Notes under the pieces: model-generated | What the model saw: the letters and a program-made list of their open reading frames with translations, nothing else | What the model was told of the DNA's origin: nothing | Database searches by the model: none | Shown: piece by piece, positions 52,201-59,960 of the stretch | Layout: each line of letters opens with the position of its first letter | How positions within the stretch are numbered: the first letter of the stretch is position 1 | Position numbers and translations under genes: made by a program | Assembly: GCF_963855985.1 (NCBI RefSeq) | Contig: NC_087117.1 | Coordinates: 873,001-937,000, forward strand | Direction: 5' to 3' | Source: Ostrinia nubilalis | Taxonomy: Eukaryota; Arthropoda; Insecta; Lepidoptera; Crambidae | Length of the DNA: 64,000 bases

Positions 52201-55200
52201 GTGAGATCACTTATCGTTTCCACCCTGTATATACAGATTGGAATTTTGTAATGCCACCTGAAGGGAAAGTAGGTCTTAATACTGTAGATAGAAAAATGTC
52301 AAAGAAAACATTCCTTTATTTTTTAAATGAAAGAGAACTACTTACATTCAAAGATTTCCCTCCAGGTGGCATTACAAAATTCCACCCTGTAAACACTTTC
52401 GAATATTGTCCTAGTTTCGTTTTTTGTTTGAAATAGCAAAAAAGGCACCAATAACTAACGTCTAAAGCCCGGTCCGTGAGCACGTAGAATTTTGTCCAAT
52501 GACCCCTAGCTACCCATCCTTATCGCTCGCGCGTAATTATATTGCTGTCGCGACTGTGCGACTGGCACCCGCAGTGAGTGTGCGAACGCGATAACAACAT
52601 AATTACGCGCGAGCGATAAGGATGGGTAGCTAGGGGTCATTGGACAAAATTCTACGTGCTCACGGACCAGACTATACCTACACTATACAGGGTGTAAAAA
52701 AACCTATCACGAAGACTGAAACTACGCCTTCTGTACACCCAACCAAGTAATATTACAAAATATTATTGGTGGGAAATATTTTTTATTTTTATGATTAAAA
52801 AAAATACAATATTCCGCAGCCCGCAATGTACAGCGCGCCACGCAACGCAATGACCGTGCCTATGTGTGTGTGAGTGTATTGGTTGGAGCGTACGCGCTTT
52901 CCCGCCACTACCTACCGCGACCGCAGAAGTATTTTGTACACAAAATTACCAGATTATTCACTTCCTACATTTAAAAAACACATTCCTTTAGCATTTGTTT
53001 AGGTTTAGAACTAAGTACTTACCGACTAATCCCCTTCGACGTCGTCTGGAATCGGCCGCTCCAACCGGACAAGTTGTGGCTCGAACTGACGGCCTTCCAC
53101 GTGCAAGCAAACGCGTGCCAGGTAAATCGTGTTTTGATGCGCGCTCCAGTATTCCTTCACGTACAGACCGCTATTTAAGTTCCTCAAATCCGACACAATA
53201 CACGCCTAGACGAGGCGGACGGAGGCACAATCGGCTGATTGTCCAACAGACGTTGTACAGCCAGAACAATAATACGTGCATCAGTACGTTGGTGCGCTGT
53301 AGGATGTTCAGCCCGATACCTACAGCCTGCAGGGCTTCAGATGCGTTTCCACGTGCCCTCCCATAACAGTAAACCATGTTTACGTACTCACGAGCACTGT
53401 ACGTATGGTTAGGCATCTTTCTAACACACATTCACTATTACCACACTCACTATCACACGTTCACACACTAACTATCCGCACGAGAAAACAATCAAAAGTC
53501 GCAAGCGCATTCGACGGCCGAAGAAACCGAACTGGCCGTGCGACGAGCAACGCGAGGCGCGAGCGGCCCCTCGCAACAAAGGCACTGCCCCGCGCGGCGA
53601 GACTGACTGACCAATAACAGTCAAGCAATACGTCTATCGAATGTGTTCGTCGTGAATCGGTAGCGCTTTGTTATTACTCTTCATTTTCAACTACAAATTT
53701 ACGTAATTTTTAACTTAACAAAAATGTAAATTCATCACTTTAGTACAGGCAAGTCTATCAACGAATGAGATTGTAAAAGCGGCGGCAAAAATACTTTGAT
53801 TAATCTTTGTTAACTAAAGATCCGTCCTAGCATACTTAATAATAATTAATGCTTTAAGCAAGCTTCCAAAATACTCAAATTTGAATGAATTGTAGATGCG
53901 CAATCGTTATTAATAAAACAATAAGAATATCAATACATTTTGATAGTTATTCCGTGTAATAAAGTTACGTTCATTTAAAATAATCACGAACAAGACGATG
54001 AATCTTTTTATGTTGAAGAATGGAAGTAATTGGTATGAAAGAAGTGCTAAAAGATATGAAATTTTGTTTAGTTTCTAAAATCAATCGAGTTTAAAAATAA
54101 AATCTTATGTTTTAATCTCCCTTCGAAAGTGAAGGAGCAAGAGTTTGCCAGTGTGTTATTTCTAGGCGTTCAGATTGCAGTAATAAGTAAGTTAAGTTTT
54201 ATTTTATTAATTACTATCGTAAAGACGTAAAATTTATTAAGTTAGAGAGCTAGAAATAATGATCCTGTGTGTAAGAGCATTTGTCATTTGTTTACAGTAC
54301 TTTTTAATGATACAAGTTTATCACATCTGCTTACTGCCTGTGATTAACGATTAAAATTACGTTTATTTAGAATCGCGTGCATAACCATTACTTATTTCAA
54401 GTAAATTATGAAGAAAGGAAGTAATGAGTATGGAAGGAAGACTGAAAAAAGAGACCTTTTTATTTAGTTGCTGAAATCAATTAAGTTTAAAGAACACACA
54501 ATCATCACTCCTATCGAAATTGAATGCCTTAATCAACGATAGGAGTAACATTGCCAGGTGTTTACTCTAGGCGTTTAGAGCGGGGTGGTGTAAGCAATAA
54601 TTTGAGTTTTACTTTATGAATTTTATTACTATCGTAAAGACTTAAGTTATTGAAGTAGGGAGTTATTAATGTAAAGAATGACAGGCCTCATTCAAAAGAT
54701 CATTATTCATCTGTTTACGGTACTTTTTAATGATACCTACTTACGCTTATCACAATTGCGTAGCTAATAAGACCTGTGATACTACATTGTGATAGAATAA
54801 CGGTTATGCGTAAAAGCACGGTTTAGTTAACAACCTAGGTTCTGTAAGATTATTTAATTTGCGGAAAGAAACAAATTCGTGTAAAGGGTTTTTATTAATT
54901 AAAATGTAATTTATTATTTTTTAGAATAAAAACTAAACTGGTAAGGTGATATTAAGGTGTAAGTAACTAATTTAAGTACTCATTTCATTTTTACAAACTA
55001 GGTAGATTTGGATTAAGCTCAGTTCAGTTGGTCCAGTCGTAGTCGTTGAACTCACAGTAGAGTTGAATGACTCACGGGCGAGCGCGGGTTGCGGTTCGGG
55101 GCGTGGGGGCAGCGCTTGAGCGTGTGTGCGCGCGCTGCTATCCATTTCTTATTGTAAAGACAAAAGCCTTATTGTGACGAAAATACTCAAAATTTTAATA

Positions 55201-55733
55201 AGGTTTCTTAGAAAAAAAAATTTTAAACAACGAATTGAAATTGATAATGTAAAAATCTTGAAAAAAATATTCTGACTTTGACCTTCAATATCTCCTAAAC
55301 CACAAGTTTCCCAGGTATGGTCCCAAAGAAAAAAATGATCCCCATGATGTGGAGAATAAGTAGTCTTCGGCTTCGGGATAGGTTTTTTTACACCCGTTAT
55401 TTTGCGGGTATCATATGCCGCGTCACGTCGCGCGACCCATGACAGGCCGCGCAACCTGTCATTGGCCTATGAACGCGCCGGCGCGATGGCGATCTGCACA
55501 CGTTGGTTGGTGTGGTTGAAGCATAATACTATCATAATAATATCTATCTATCTATCTATCTATCTACCTATTGTTTTCAGAGGTCCAGTATCGCTGGCAA
55601 GACTGGGCATACTGAAGAGGTCAGACCCTGACAAGGTGGCGCGGGATTACAAAATCAAGAGGTTCCTTCTGCACCCGGAGTACAAGCCACCTGCAAAGTA
55701 CAATGACATCGCTTTGCTAGAGACTGAGAAGAG
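40203..55733 (+). CDS. Clip-domain serine protease, snake-like, 5' six exons (partial)
   Basis: Secreted trypsin-fold protease of the type that works in insect haemolymph or embryonic proteolytic cascades. Exons: 40203-40269 (signal peptide), 43070-43167 and 49579-49634 (clip domain), 50722-50897 (linker and protease N-terminus), 51249-51361 (catalytic His), 55581-55733 (catalytic Asp). The clip domain has all six cysteines (C-x9-C-x5-C-x14-C-x9-CC). FPHM, WLCGGTIIS, LTAGHC, DYKIKRFLLHPEYKPP and YNDIALLE match the snake/venom-protease group. The exons with the oxyanion loop and Ser195 are not visible by 64000, so the gene either runs on or is a fragment. Splicing is in phase except between exons 3 and 4, where one or two bases do not fit, so a small exon may be missing. 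The activation region reads PSLVIGSSG instead of the usual IVGG. Introns hold most of the transposons of this region. Confidence 0.85.
40738..40918 (+). repeat. 5' LTR of the Gypsy-like derivative
   Basis: 181 bp. AATAAA-type signal (AATAAAATGAAGAATGAATA) in its 3' third. Confidence 0.9.
41180..42667 (+). CDS. Gag fused in frame to integrase remnants (495 aa)
   Basis: Residues about 28-200 form a retrotransposon capsid-type region (FTGDDTYPVTEFIEEFED, AKLFLRSIGRV, YQQYFLTMKEIA). Two zinc knuckles follow: C219-x2-C222-x4-H227-x4-C232 and C238-x2-C241-x5-H247-x4-C252. From about residue 343 the sequence resembles pol: TARLKKAQDEDEHIQML looks like the start of the integrase zinc-binding region, and MNEARRELREKARECVETIQ plus TYNKKRNKATTYEKGDL looks like the segment after the integrase core. 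Protease, reverse transcriptase, RNase H and the integrase core are absent, yet the frame stays open to its stop 12 bases before the 3' LTR. The product could package its own RNA but needs enzymes from a full-length relative. Confidence 0.85.
   Translation: MPPKKKGQEPNEDEEYHECHEDVGVQISFRDLEKSMNVFTGDDTYPVTEFIEEFEDVADLMKWTNVEKLVYAKRLLGGTAKLFLRSIGRVKDYTNLKRALKEEFAPKLNSATIHKRLIERKMKSDETYQQYFLTMKEIALHGKVEDAALMEYVIDGIRDVETNKVILYGAADIKEFRKKLEIYSEFMKKLAKPTPTTSNHQGSQGNRRSGNDDNPKRRCYNCGALDHQSSACGKGIKCFRCNVQRGHKSVDCPNNESKKTLSILKVVKDDVPLEKIKIEAVEKDDNTVVEYDIDDSGHTTEIKTMLEDCKSTEEIKKSNDCQIEQLPAPRVKHDDALSCLVLTETTARLKKAQDEDEHIQMLKECYQNDMLPKERNEDGLFVVPKKMRDEIIRENHERGKEGLFNRINKGGDEFVKMLEEENVVRMNEARRELREKARECVETIQDGSVRTYNKKRNKATTYEKGDLRIGNTEDPDFMKTWIVTEDEGISSGTDE
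42680..42860 (+). repeat. 3' LTR of the Gypsy-like derivative
   Basis: No difference from 40738-40918 was seen when read base by base. Confidence 0.9.
43070..43167 (+). CDS. Protease exon 2: clip domain, Cys1-Cys3
   Basis: Acceptor CATTTATAG|GC completes the split Gly codon. AECSDSIGNSGRCVRIRHCK carries three clip cysteines; the exon ends YSN|GTAAG in phase 0. Confidence 0.85.
43199..43411. mobile_element. MITE, CCGTTCGCGCTAAGTTTGCC family
   Basis: GCCCGTTCGCGCTAAGTTTG and CGGCAAACTTAAAGCGAACG are inverted, about 210 bp, with a C-run at 43240-43253. In protease intron 2, directly after the exon 2 donor. Confidence 0.7.
43424..43880. mobile_element. AGGTCTAG-family MITE, split
   Basis: CAGTCACTGAGGTACCTATG...GGCACGGGTCTTTTTG at left and CACCCCTCCCGTGCCGCTTC, CATACCTCAGGCATTGACTC at right, with a foreign A/T-rich insert containing (CTT)n between. 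Confidence 0.5.
43925..44101 (-). mobile_element. Helitron-like element, CGGCCGCTAG family
   Basis: GTATCCCGTTTTACCCCCTT, AGCCCGATCCGTCCAGTGGT and (GTCA)n at right, the reverse of 4222-4422. Confidence 0.65.
44110..45655. mobile_element. Non-coding DNA element with 4-bp target duplication, copy B
   Basis: 1546 bp, collinear with copy A without the MITE. Ends GGGTATTTCTCATC and GAGAAGTACCC; TAAT at 44106-44109 and 45656-45659. In protease intron 2. Confidence 0.85.
46155..46310 (+). repeat. Tandem repeat in the BEL/Pao leader
   Basis: Four diverged units of about 40-55 bp centred on GGCGCTAAAAGCAGTGC (46163, 46203, 46241, 46295), between primer-binding site and gag ORF. Confidence 0.8.
46677..48575 (+). 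CDS. BEL/Pao gag-protease polyprotein (632 aa)
   Basis: N-terminal coiled, charged region (1-130). The region at about 145-310 matches the DUF1759 gag domain of BEL elements (KLPKISIPTFSGKYTEWTTF, HYLKAHLTGEAEQLL, DSWDVIVIYLISAKLD). A Cys/His-rich region follows (CPFC.....YNC, CYNC...GH, CRVC.RKHHSLLH). The aspartic protease domain (DUF1758 type) has LLDQGSQASF, where DQG replaces the more usual DSG but keeps the catalytic Asp, and ends LILGADIYSQIL...LGWILSG. The ORF then stops (NDK), whereas active BEL elements continue into reverse transcriptase in the same frame. The stop and the loss of the polymerase make the copy non-autonomous, but gag and protease look intact. Confidence 0.9.
   Translation: MPSDLEKSFHSMDHSSEVNMEALVKLQEDVKVSISKGHVNFKKSPKSRISQAYIETRLETLEEQWRLFTDTHRTIISDIETDEYRSSSYFTDDVFESTHELYCDYKTNLKESLSEVVAVASSSKSPIPQSGTSVSMPQVKLPKISIPTFSGKYTEWTTFKDLFESLVHRNDSLENVHKLHYLKAHLTGEAEQLLRHIPVTDANYTESWALLNKRFSNKKYLANCLLKRLISQTNVSSESSELIKSLLDTTCDCLNGLKNLGLETDSWDVIVIYLISAKLDPESRKLWEAEISTSDDHPTMSQFKNFLEHRFRSLEFLPSRSVKPNNVVRNNISVHHTAEISCPFCSESHRLYNCKNFAKEQVDTRRSFVQSNGLCYNCMCSGHFVFVCRQTSRCRVCKRKHHSLLHVSSPKSTDQNVESSSVDKSEVIVATSLPSNSSVNSEVLLATARVKVESQSGNMLTFRSLLDQGSQASFISESAARSLGLKRVSCDVNVSGVGDTVQPVVSKSLVSFKLQSTLDPTFDIPVKAYVLKKLSSVIPKRKVKIQLSQSLTQLKLADPKFHTPHKIDLILGADIYSQILVEGIIKGSPGSPLAQNTRLGWILSGQVHSEPVDGSPLCHSSRIISSHAHNDK
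48576..49245 (+). pseudogene. Remnant of BEL/Pao pol and non-coding tail
   Basis: Short pieces resemble the integrase C-terminal region near 48740-48780. The rest is AT-rich and has no open frame. Reverse transcriptase is absent. Confidence 0.5.
49579..49634 (+). CDS. Protease exon 3: clip domain, Cys4-Cys6
   Basis: GGTTTCAG|ATCTGCGGG. Encodes ICGSSAKDPIICCTRKDL; donor GAG|GTATTT leaves phase 2. Confidence 0.8.
49780..50099. other. Gene-free intron stretch
   Basis: An AGGTCTAG-family fragment at 49785-49830, a possible SINE tail (AATTCAAATTTCAAATTC) and unclassified sequence. No convincing micro-exon to repair the protease phase gap was found here. Confidence 0.45.
50100..50199 (-). mobile_element. 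RTE-like LINE, 3' end fragment
   Basis: ATCATTTCAGCCACAGACGT, GCATAGGCCTCGCCCAAT-like block, CGCCCGGTTGGTAGCGG (minus orientation). Confidence 0.75.
50227..50645. mobile_element. CCACGAAGACGCGCCCCACC MITE split by a LINE
   Basis: Left 50227-50391 and right 50611-50645 (GAATGGTGGGGCGCGTCTTT) together match 36018-36187. The interruption is the LINE at 50392-50610. Confidence 0.85.
50392..50610 (+). mobile_element. RTE-like LINE 3' end with perfect 11-bp target duplication
   Basis: 219 bp from AGCTGATGGCCGCTGGGGCA to the (CGAA)n tail. ATTAGCGGAAG occurs at 50381-50391 and 50611-50621. This fixes the 3' terminus of the family as (ACGA)n. Confidence 0.9.
50722..50897 (+). CDS. Protease exon 4: linker and start of the catalytic domain
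   Basis: GGTTTCCAG|AG TGC. Encodes ECVDYQEQIKFPCVGYTYYA then INGSTQTRYTRRDGCSDPPS, LVIGSSGVDASRGQFPHM|GTAAGA. The required incoming phase (one base) disagrees with exon 3. Confidence 0.8.
50918..51225 (-). mobile_element. tRNA-derived SINE (family T) split by a MITE
   Basis: AAGAAGCTCTTGGCCTGCAT, GTTATGGCGACAGACTAAGG at left; ACCAACCAAACCGAACAGAA and the decayed tRNA head at right; interrupted by 51028-51147. In protease intron 4. Confidence 0.8.
51028..51147. mobile_element. MITE with CCGTTTTCACCATCAAT ends, inside the SINE
   Basis: TGCCCGTTTTCACCATCAAT, CCCTAAATTTTAAGTGAC at left and its complement at right. Second copy at 11363-11455. Confidence 0.8.
51249..51361 (+). CDS. Protease exon 5: catalytic histidine
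   Basis: TTTTCAG|GCTCTG. ALLGYVEDESEVEWLCGGTI, ISEQFILTAGHCTSHKQ; His of TAGHC is the catalytic base residue. Donor CT|GTGAGT, phase 2. Confidence 0.9.
51374..51548. mobile_element. ATAGTTCCAAAATA repeat in protease intron 5
   Basis: Same order as 29738-29908, starting 12 bases after the exon 5 donor. Its right end CATCTA is the insertion site of the next element. Confidence 0.75.
51548..52229. mobile_element. CAGGGTGG-ended TA element with three arm copies
   Basis: CAGGGTGGAAACGTTAAGTG...and...CACTTATCGTTTCCACCCTG, flanked by TA. The arm sequence (GGTTACAGAATAAACTGGAT and complement) occurs once inverted at left and twice in direct order at right (about 51885-52020 and 52050-52210). Probably a Tc1/mariner-type MITE. 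Confidence 0.8.
52236..52389. mobile_element. Short CAGGGTGG-ended TA MITE
   Basis: Left CAGATTGGAATTTTGTAATG CCACCTG; right CAGGTGGCATTACAAAATTC CACCCTG. TA on both sides (52234-52235, 52390-52391). Confidence 0.8.
52462..52674. mobile_element. Palindromic MITE, CACGTAGAATTTTGTCC family
   Basis: Second copy of 23249-23461, in inverse orientation; arms nearly perfect complements. Confidence 0.85.
53171..53416 (-). pseudogene. Degenerate DUF4817-like helix-turn-helix ORF of the transposon
   Basis: The minus-strand ATG at 53416 opens MPNHTYSAREYVNMVYCYGR, ARGNASEALQ, matching the EY.DM...YG...GN...A pattern of the DUF4817 helix-turn-helix domain found in insect transposon proteins. After ALQ the frame shifts: the expected RTDARIIVLAVQRL and DNQPIVPP appear in another frame. 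So the protein is broken. A donor-like GTAAGTAC follows near 53025. Catalytic exons were not found. Confidence 0.5.
53640..55148. other. Transposon interior without recognisable genes
   Basis: AT-rich, with two loosely repeated blocks (GGAAGTAATTGGTATGAAAG near 54023 and GGAAGTAATGAGTATGGAAG near 54417; CGTTCAGATTGCAGTAATAA near 54168 and CGTTTAGAGCGGGGTGG near 54572). No ORF of note. Confidence 0.45.
55543..55569. repeat. (CTAT)n microsatellite before protease exon 6
   Basis: About six TATC units ending 12 bases before the acceptor CAG, so repeat-length changes would move the polypyrimidine tract. Confidence 0.9.
55581..55733 (+). CDS. Protease exon 6: catalytic aspartate
   Basis: GTTTTCAG|A GGT. 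GPVSLARLGILKRSDPDKVA, RDYKIKRFLLHPEYKPP, AKYNDIALLETEK; Asp of NDIALL is catalytic. Donor AG|GTTCGT, phase 2. Confidence 0.9.
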
Positions 55734-55752
55734 GTTCGTACGATACTTTTTT

Positions 55753-56510
55753 TAACCGAGTTCAAAAAAAGGAGGAGATTCTCAATTCGAGTGTATGTTT
55801 TTTTTTGTATGTAAGTATATTACCGCAGAACTCCGTCAATTAGGATTTTCGCGATTGAAAAATCCGCCAGATGGCAATACGTAGACGGGAGGTCCAAATG
55901 CTGCATGATTGGTGGATTTTGACATATCTGTCAATGTCATGTTAAAAATAACCAATCATGCAGCATGATTTTTCAATCGCGAAAACCCTCATTATGAAGC
56001 GATTTCCAAAACTCTTTTGTTCTATAGAGTGTATACCCTACGGGACGGGAATATTCCCGAGGTGGTCCCACTGTCACCAAAGTCAGGGTCTGATGATGGA
56101 ACCTAAACATCTTAGGGGAAATCGAGGGCAACCCTCAAATTTTATAGGCATGTTTATTGTTTTTCATTTTTTTCTTAAGTTAATCAAGTATTTGCGCCTG
56201 GAAATCATCATCTCATATTGAGGAGCTGATGATAGAAGGTAAAACTCCTTAACACTTAAGAGTTGGAGGATAATTCTTTTAATTTTATAGATAAGTATAG
56301 TTTCTAAAGTTATTCAAGTGTTTGCATCAGCAGGTAGTTATCAGCTCATCATGATGAACTGGTGACGGTAGGTACAACTCCTTAACACTTAAGAGTTGGA
56401 GGATAATTCTTTAAATATTATAGGTACAAATAGACCGACAGTTGTATTCTTTCATGTTATAGGTACTTTTAGTGTATGTTTTTTGGAGTCGGTTTTATTT
56501 TTTTGTTAAA
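55753..56510. mobile_element. AACCGACTTCAAA-ended repeat with an inner MITE
   Basis: Left AACCGAGTTCAAAAAAAGGA, right GGAGTCGGTTTTATTTTTTT. Inside, a MITE at 55844-55992 (GATTTTCGCGATTGAAAAAT and complement ATTTTTCAATCGCGAAAAC) and two direct blocks CTCCTTAACACTTAAGAGTT, GGAGGATAATTCTTT. Confidence 0.6.
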
Positions 56511-56692
56511 ATTTATTAACCGAAATAGAGACTAATAGGTTGTTAGCCGCCAACCCATATCAAAAGGTCTATTCCACTTCGATCACCTGGATTTGATCAC
56601 CCAGGTGATCAAAGACTCCAGGCGACACTTTCTGTCCTTTGATCACCCACGAATAAGTCCACTTCGATCCCCTAGGAGATTTTATAAATTTT

Positions 56693-56765
56693 ATTTTATC
56701 CACAACGAGGAAGCTCTTGGCCTGTATCTCTCCTGATGGTAAGTGATGATCAGGCCGAAGCACAG
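56693..56765 (-). mobile_element. tRNA-derived SINE (family T), 3' fragment
   Basis: TTATCCACAACGAGGAAGCT, CTTGGCCTGTATCTCTCC, GATCAGGCCGAAGC. Confidence 0.7.
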
Positions 56766-57119
56766 TGATTCGAGTAGAACAAGCTAGCTGGACAATATTA
56801 TTTTTTTACTTTAATGTGTTTAATACACGCATTACTTACTTTTTTGTGCAATTTAAGATTAATTAGGCTTGTTATTATAATTATTATAGGTAGGTTTGAA
56901 AAAAAATTTTTTTTGGTAATAAAATATTTATTTCCGAAAATCAAGAGAAACAGAGTAAAAAGGAAAGAAGAAACTAACTTTACAGTATAATAATAATTGA
57001 TCTTATGATGTATTAGGTGTTAAAGTATGAAATTCCCGTTTTTTATGGAGAATTTAATGAAAATCAATTTTTCGATATAAACATTTTTGCGATTTATATG
57101 GAACAAAGAATCTCAGTTT

Positions 57120-57432
57120 TTTTTAATTTAGTGGGTAGACTGGGACAACATTAATGACTTGCCAAGTTGCTGTGGCCAGCAGACATTTGCGCTGCAGCTT
57201 CAGCAGCCAATATCAGTTCTCAAGTACTTCTTGAGGAAATGAGGTCTAAAAGTCTTCTTCTTTTCGTCTTTTTGCTGGACTCGTCGAACTCCTTGAGTGG
57301 TCGTCCAGGTGTAGAATCTTTCGACGTGGAAGACTGAACTTTATGAACAGAAACATGTAACACTATGGCTCCGGGAATCCACTCAGTTTTGTTTTTCATG
57401 AAGCGTTCCCTGTTTTGCCGTATTTCGTCCAT
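57120..57432 (-). pseudogene. Possible transposon-derived ORF fragment
   Basis: Minus-strand frame of 70 codons: MDEIRQNRERFMKNKTEWIP, then STPGRPLKEFDESSKKTKRR RLLDL. The GRP.K.F...S..(S/T)KRR motif is one I associate with repeated proteins of transposons in insects and cnidarians, but the family name is not certain. It continues past the stop with LLKLQRKCLLATATW. No splice partners seen. Confidence 0.35.
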
Positions 57433-58320
57433 TGAAATGAAATTGAAATGCGACTGATGCTATTCTTCAACTCTCTCAGCGAATTTTCGTGATCCCAATA
57501 CATCACATTTTAAGAATATAAATTAAAAATCATGCTATTCTGGTCACTTTTTCAATGTTTTAATCATTAATCAAAAAACTTGATTTTTTATAAATCTGAA
57601 AAAATAAAATTGTTGTGCAAAAGTGTGCAAACTGAAACTGGTATATTTGAATACTAGAGGGTTACAGCTACAATATATATAAATTCCAGACTGGGGTCAA
57701 GTGGGGGCATACAACTTCTAGTCTTCCAAACATAAAATTTTGAGAAAAATATAAAGGTCAACATTTCGCCATACTTTTTAAAACTATGTGCATTATTATG
57801 CACCTTATTGTACAGAAAATAAAAAGTACTTACCCTTATCTTCAAAATCCATCACACAAATATTTCGTCGGCGTCGTCGAACAACGACGTATCTGCAAAA
57901 TGTTAAGTTTCCAGGAGAGCGTTTTGAAGTTTTGGAACCGGTTTTTTGTGTCTACAAAAAAAACTACTTGGCTGATCGGTTTCAAATTAGGGGATGTTAT
58001 AAACATAAAGATGTTATTTTATATAAACTATGTACCCATCTCCAAAAATACTTAGTTTTTTGTAAAAATCACATGCGTCATTGTTCTATGGACAATTTGA
58101 GGATATATGTGATAAACCGTCGTTGTTCTGCGAATTTTTTTAATCAAATATATGACGTATGTCACTTTTAGTCATTATTCTACGGAACTTCTGCCATGAG
58201 TACCCGTCGGATGATGAAGAAAGTTGGAGGAAATAAATAAAAAACATTGTTTATTAGGTTTCATTATTAATTAATTTATAAATAAAGACAATAGGTATCA
58301 AAGAAAATTAACAAAAATCA
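57433..58320. other. Gene-free AT-rich stretch
   Basis: Overlapping ORFs at 57786-58171 have no recognised content. Nothing else seen. Confidence 0.45.
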
Positions 58321-59360
58321 AGGATAGATAAACCACATCCATATACTGCGGCAGGTTTTGCAGAAGATCGAAGAGTATAACTTGCCATTATGCTTGGAGT
58401 TCGTGGACTATGAGAAGGCCTTCGATTTGATCGAGATTTGGGCAGTGCTGCAATCACTCCCTGCACCGCGGCCGTATCGACTCTCGTTACATCGAGGTAC
58501 TGAAGTACTTCTACATGAACGCACCAATCTGGCCCAAATACAGAAGCAGAGCACGAGCGCGATTCCACTACAGCGAGGCGTAAGGCTGGGAGATTTTATA
58601 CCTATTTCCAAAACTGTTCACCTGTCCAACTCCTGGAATGAAAGGATTCGGCATAAATATCAACGACGAGTACAACACTCACCTTAGGTATGCCGACGAT
58701 AATATTATGGTCATGGCAGAATCTTTGGAAGACCTCGACACAATATTAAAGACCTTAATCGAGTATCCCAACGGGGCCTTTGGATGAACATGGAAAAAAT
58801 GAGCTTATGTCGAATGTCCATGTTGCACCCTACCCAACTTCGGTTGGGATCTCAATTCTTGAGATTGTTGACAAGTAGGATGTCTACATTGGACAAAAGA
58901 TTTAGCTAGGTAGGTCCAACTTCGAGAAAGAGGTCAATCGACGAATCTACCTCGACTGGGCAGTATCCGGAAAACTAGACATCTTTTCGTCCAAAATCCT
59001 AAAGTGCCTAAAGACGAGAGTCTACCATCAGTGTGTGTTACCCTATTATAGGTCCAAAACATTGGCTCTCAAAGAAGCTCAAAGTTGCACGGCGTGCTAT
59101 AGCAAGGGTTATGTCAGTGTTTCTTTACGAGATCAAATCATAAATGAGAGGTCCGTAAACAAACTAAAGTCGATGACATATCCCGACAGATTAGCATGCT
59201 GAGTGACAATAGGCAGGACACATAGTACGCAAAACTTACGGCCAATGGGGCATCAAGGTTCTGGAGTAGGCTGCATACCGAAAAACGAAGCGTGCGACAT
59301 CCACCCACAAACCAAGGCGGAACGATGATCTCATAAAGGCACTGGATGCAAAAACTATCA
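58321..59360 (+). pseudogene. Degenerate RTE-like LINE reverse transcriptase
   Basis: Pieces in shifting frames: LPLCLEFVDYEKAFDLIEIW (RT motif A, catalytic Asp) at 58382-58441, LQRGVRLGD (58567-58593), YADDNIMVMAESLEDL (motif C with YADD) at 58688-58735, LKCLKTRVYHQCVL (about 59000-59042) and the GGGGCATCAAGGTTCTGGAG-type tail (59246). Frameshifts make it inactive. It is one of the two longest LINE copies here, with the other being 5386-6262. Confidence 0.8.
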
Positions 59361-59518
59361 TCTATAAGATCTTGCATTTTTTGAATAATGTTGGGATCTG
59401 CTTGAAAGGGTAAAGAGGACATTGATTTGACGGTGTAAGTGCTACTTAGAAATGAATAAAATAAATAAGTATAAAATTTAACTTAGACGAAAAGCTTTCT
59501 AAGCATACCTATACTTAC

Positions 59519-59960
59519 AGGGTGACGTGTAATAAGTGAACATCCTTGTAAGGGATAACAGGTTATTGTAACCAATTTATTTATGTAGGTATATGCCTAG
59601 GCAAAAGTCAAGCATTTCTCAGTTTTAATAGGGACATCCTAAGATGGTGTTCCGATAAAAATTGAGCGGGCGCCCCTTTATCACACTATTTTCTTTTATT
59701 TTATTACTTTTATGTTTACTGTGTGTTTAATAAAGTCTTTTATTATTTTTATTATTTATAGTTTGGGCTTTTTCTACCTTAGCTTAAAAGCAGGAAAATT
59801 TAAAATCAGCTACGGGATATTAATTATTATTATTTTGATTTTTTGTATGGAAAAATTACATTGTGTTTTGCGTAGGCAAATACTTATCTAATTTGATTGC
59901 AAATGACTTGCACTATAATCCTTTACAAGGATGTTCACTCATTACAAGATGTCATCCTGT
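59519..59960. mobile_element. CAGGGTGAC-ended TA MITE
   Basis: Left CAGGGTGACGTGTAATAAGT, GAACATCCTTGTAAGG; right CTTTACAAGGATGTTCACTC, ATTACAAGATGTCATCCTG. TA at both edges. About 440 bp. The third CAGGGTG-ended family in the window. Confidence 0.75.

Larger units (their letters stand above)
52688..55397 (-). mobile_element. DNA transposon with CAGGGTGTAAAAAAACCT ends
   Basis: Left CAGGGTGTAAAAAAACCTAT C, right GATAGGTTTTTTTACACCCG (inverted, about 28 bp), TA at both edges. About 2.7 kb. It holds a minus-strand HTH-like ORF and a GC-rich promoter-like zone near 53500-53620 with GGTCAGTCAGTC (minus), suggesting a once-autonomous element. Confidence 0.65.

Noticed and set aside
52995..53366. 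123-codon plus-strand ORF
   Set aside because: It is the shadow of the minus-strand DUF4817-like region of the CAGGGTGT transposon.
57786..58171. Overlapping ORFs of 89 and 127 codons
   Set aside because: AT-rich composition, two competing frames and no domain; likely chance.
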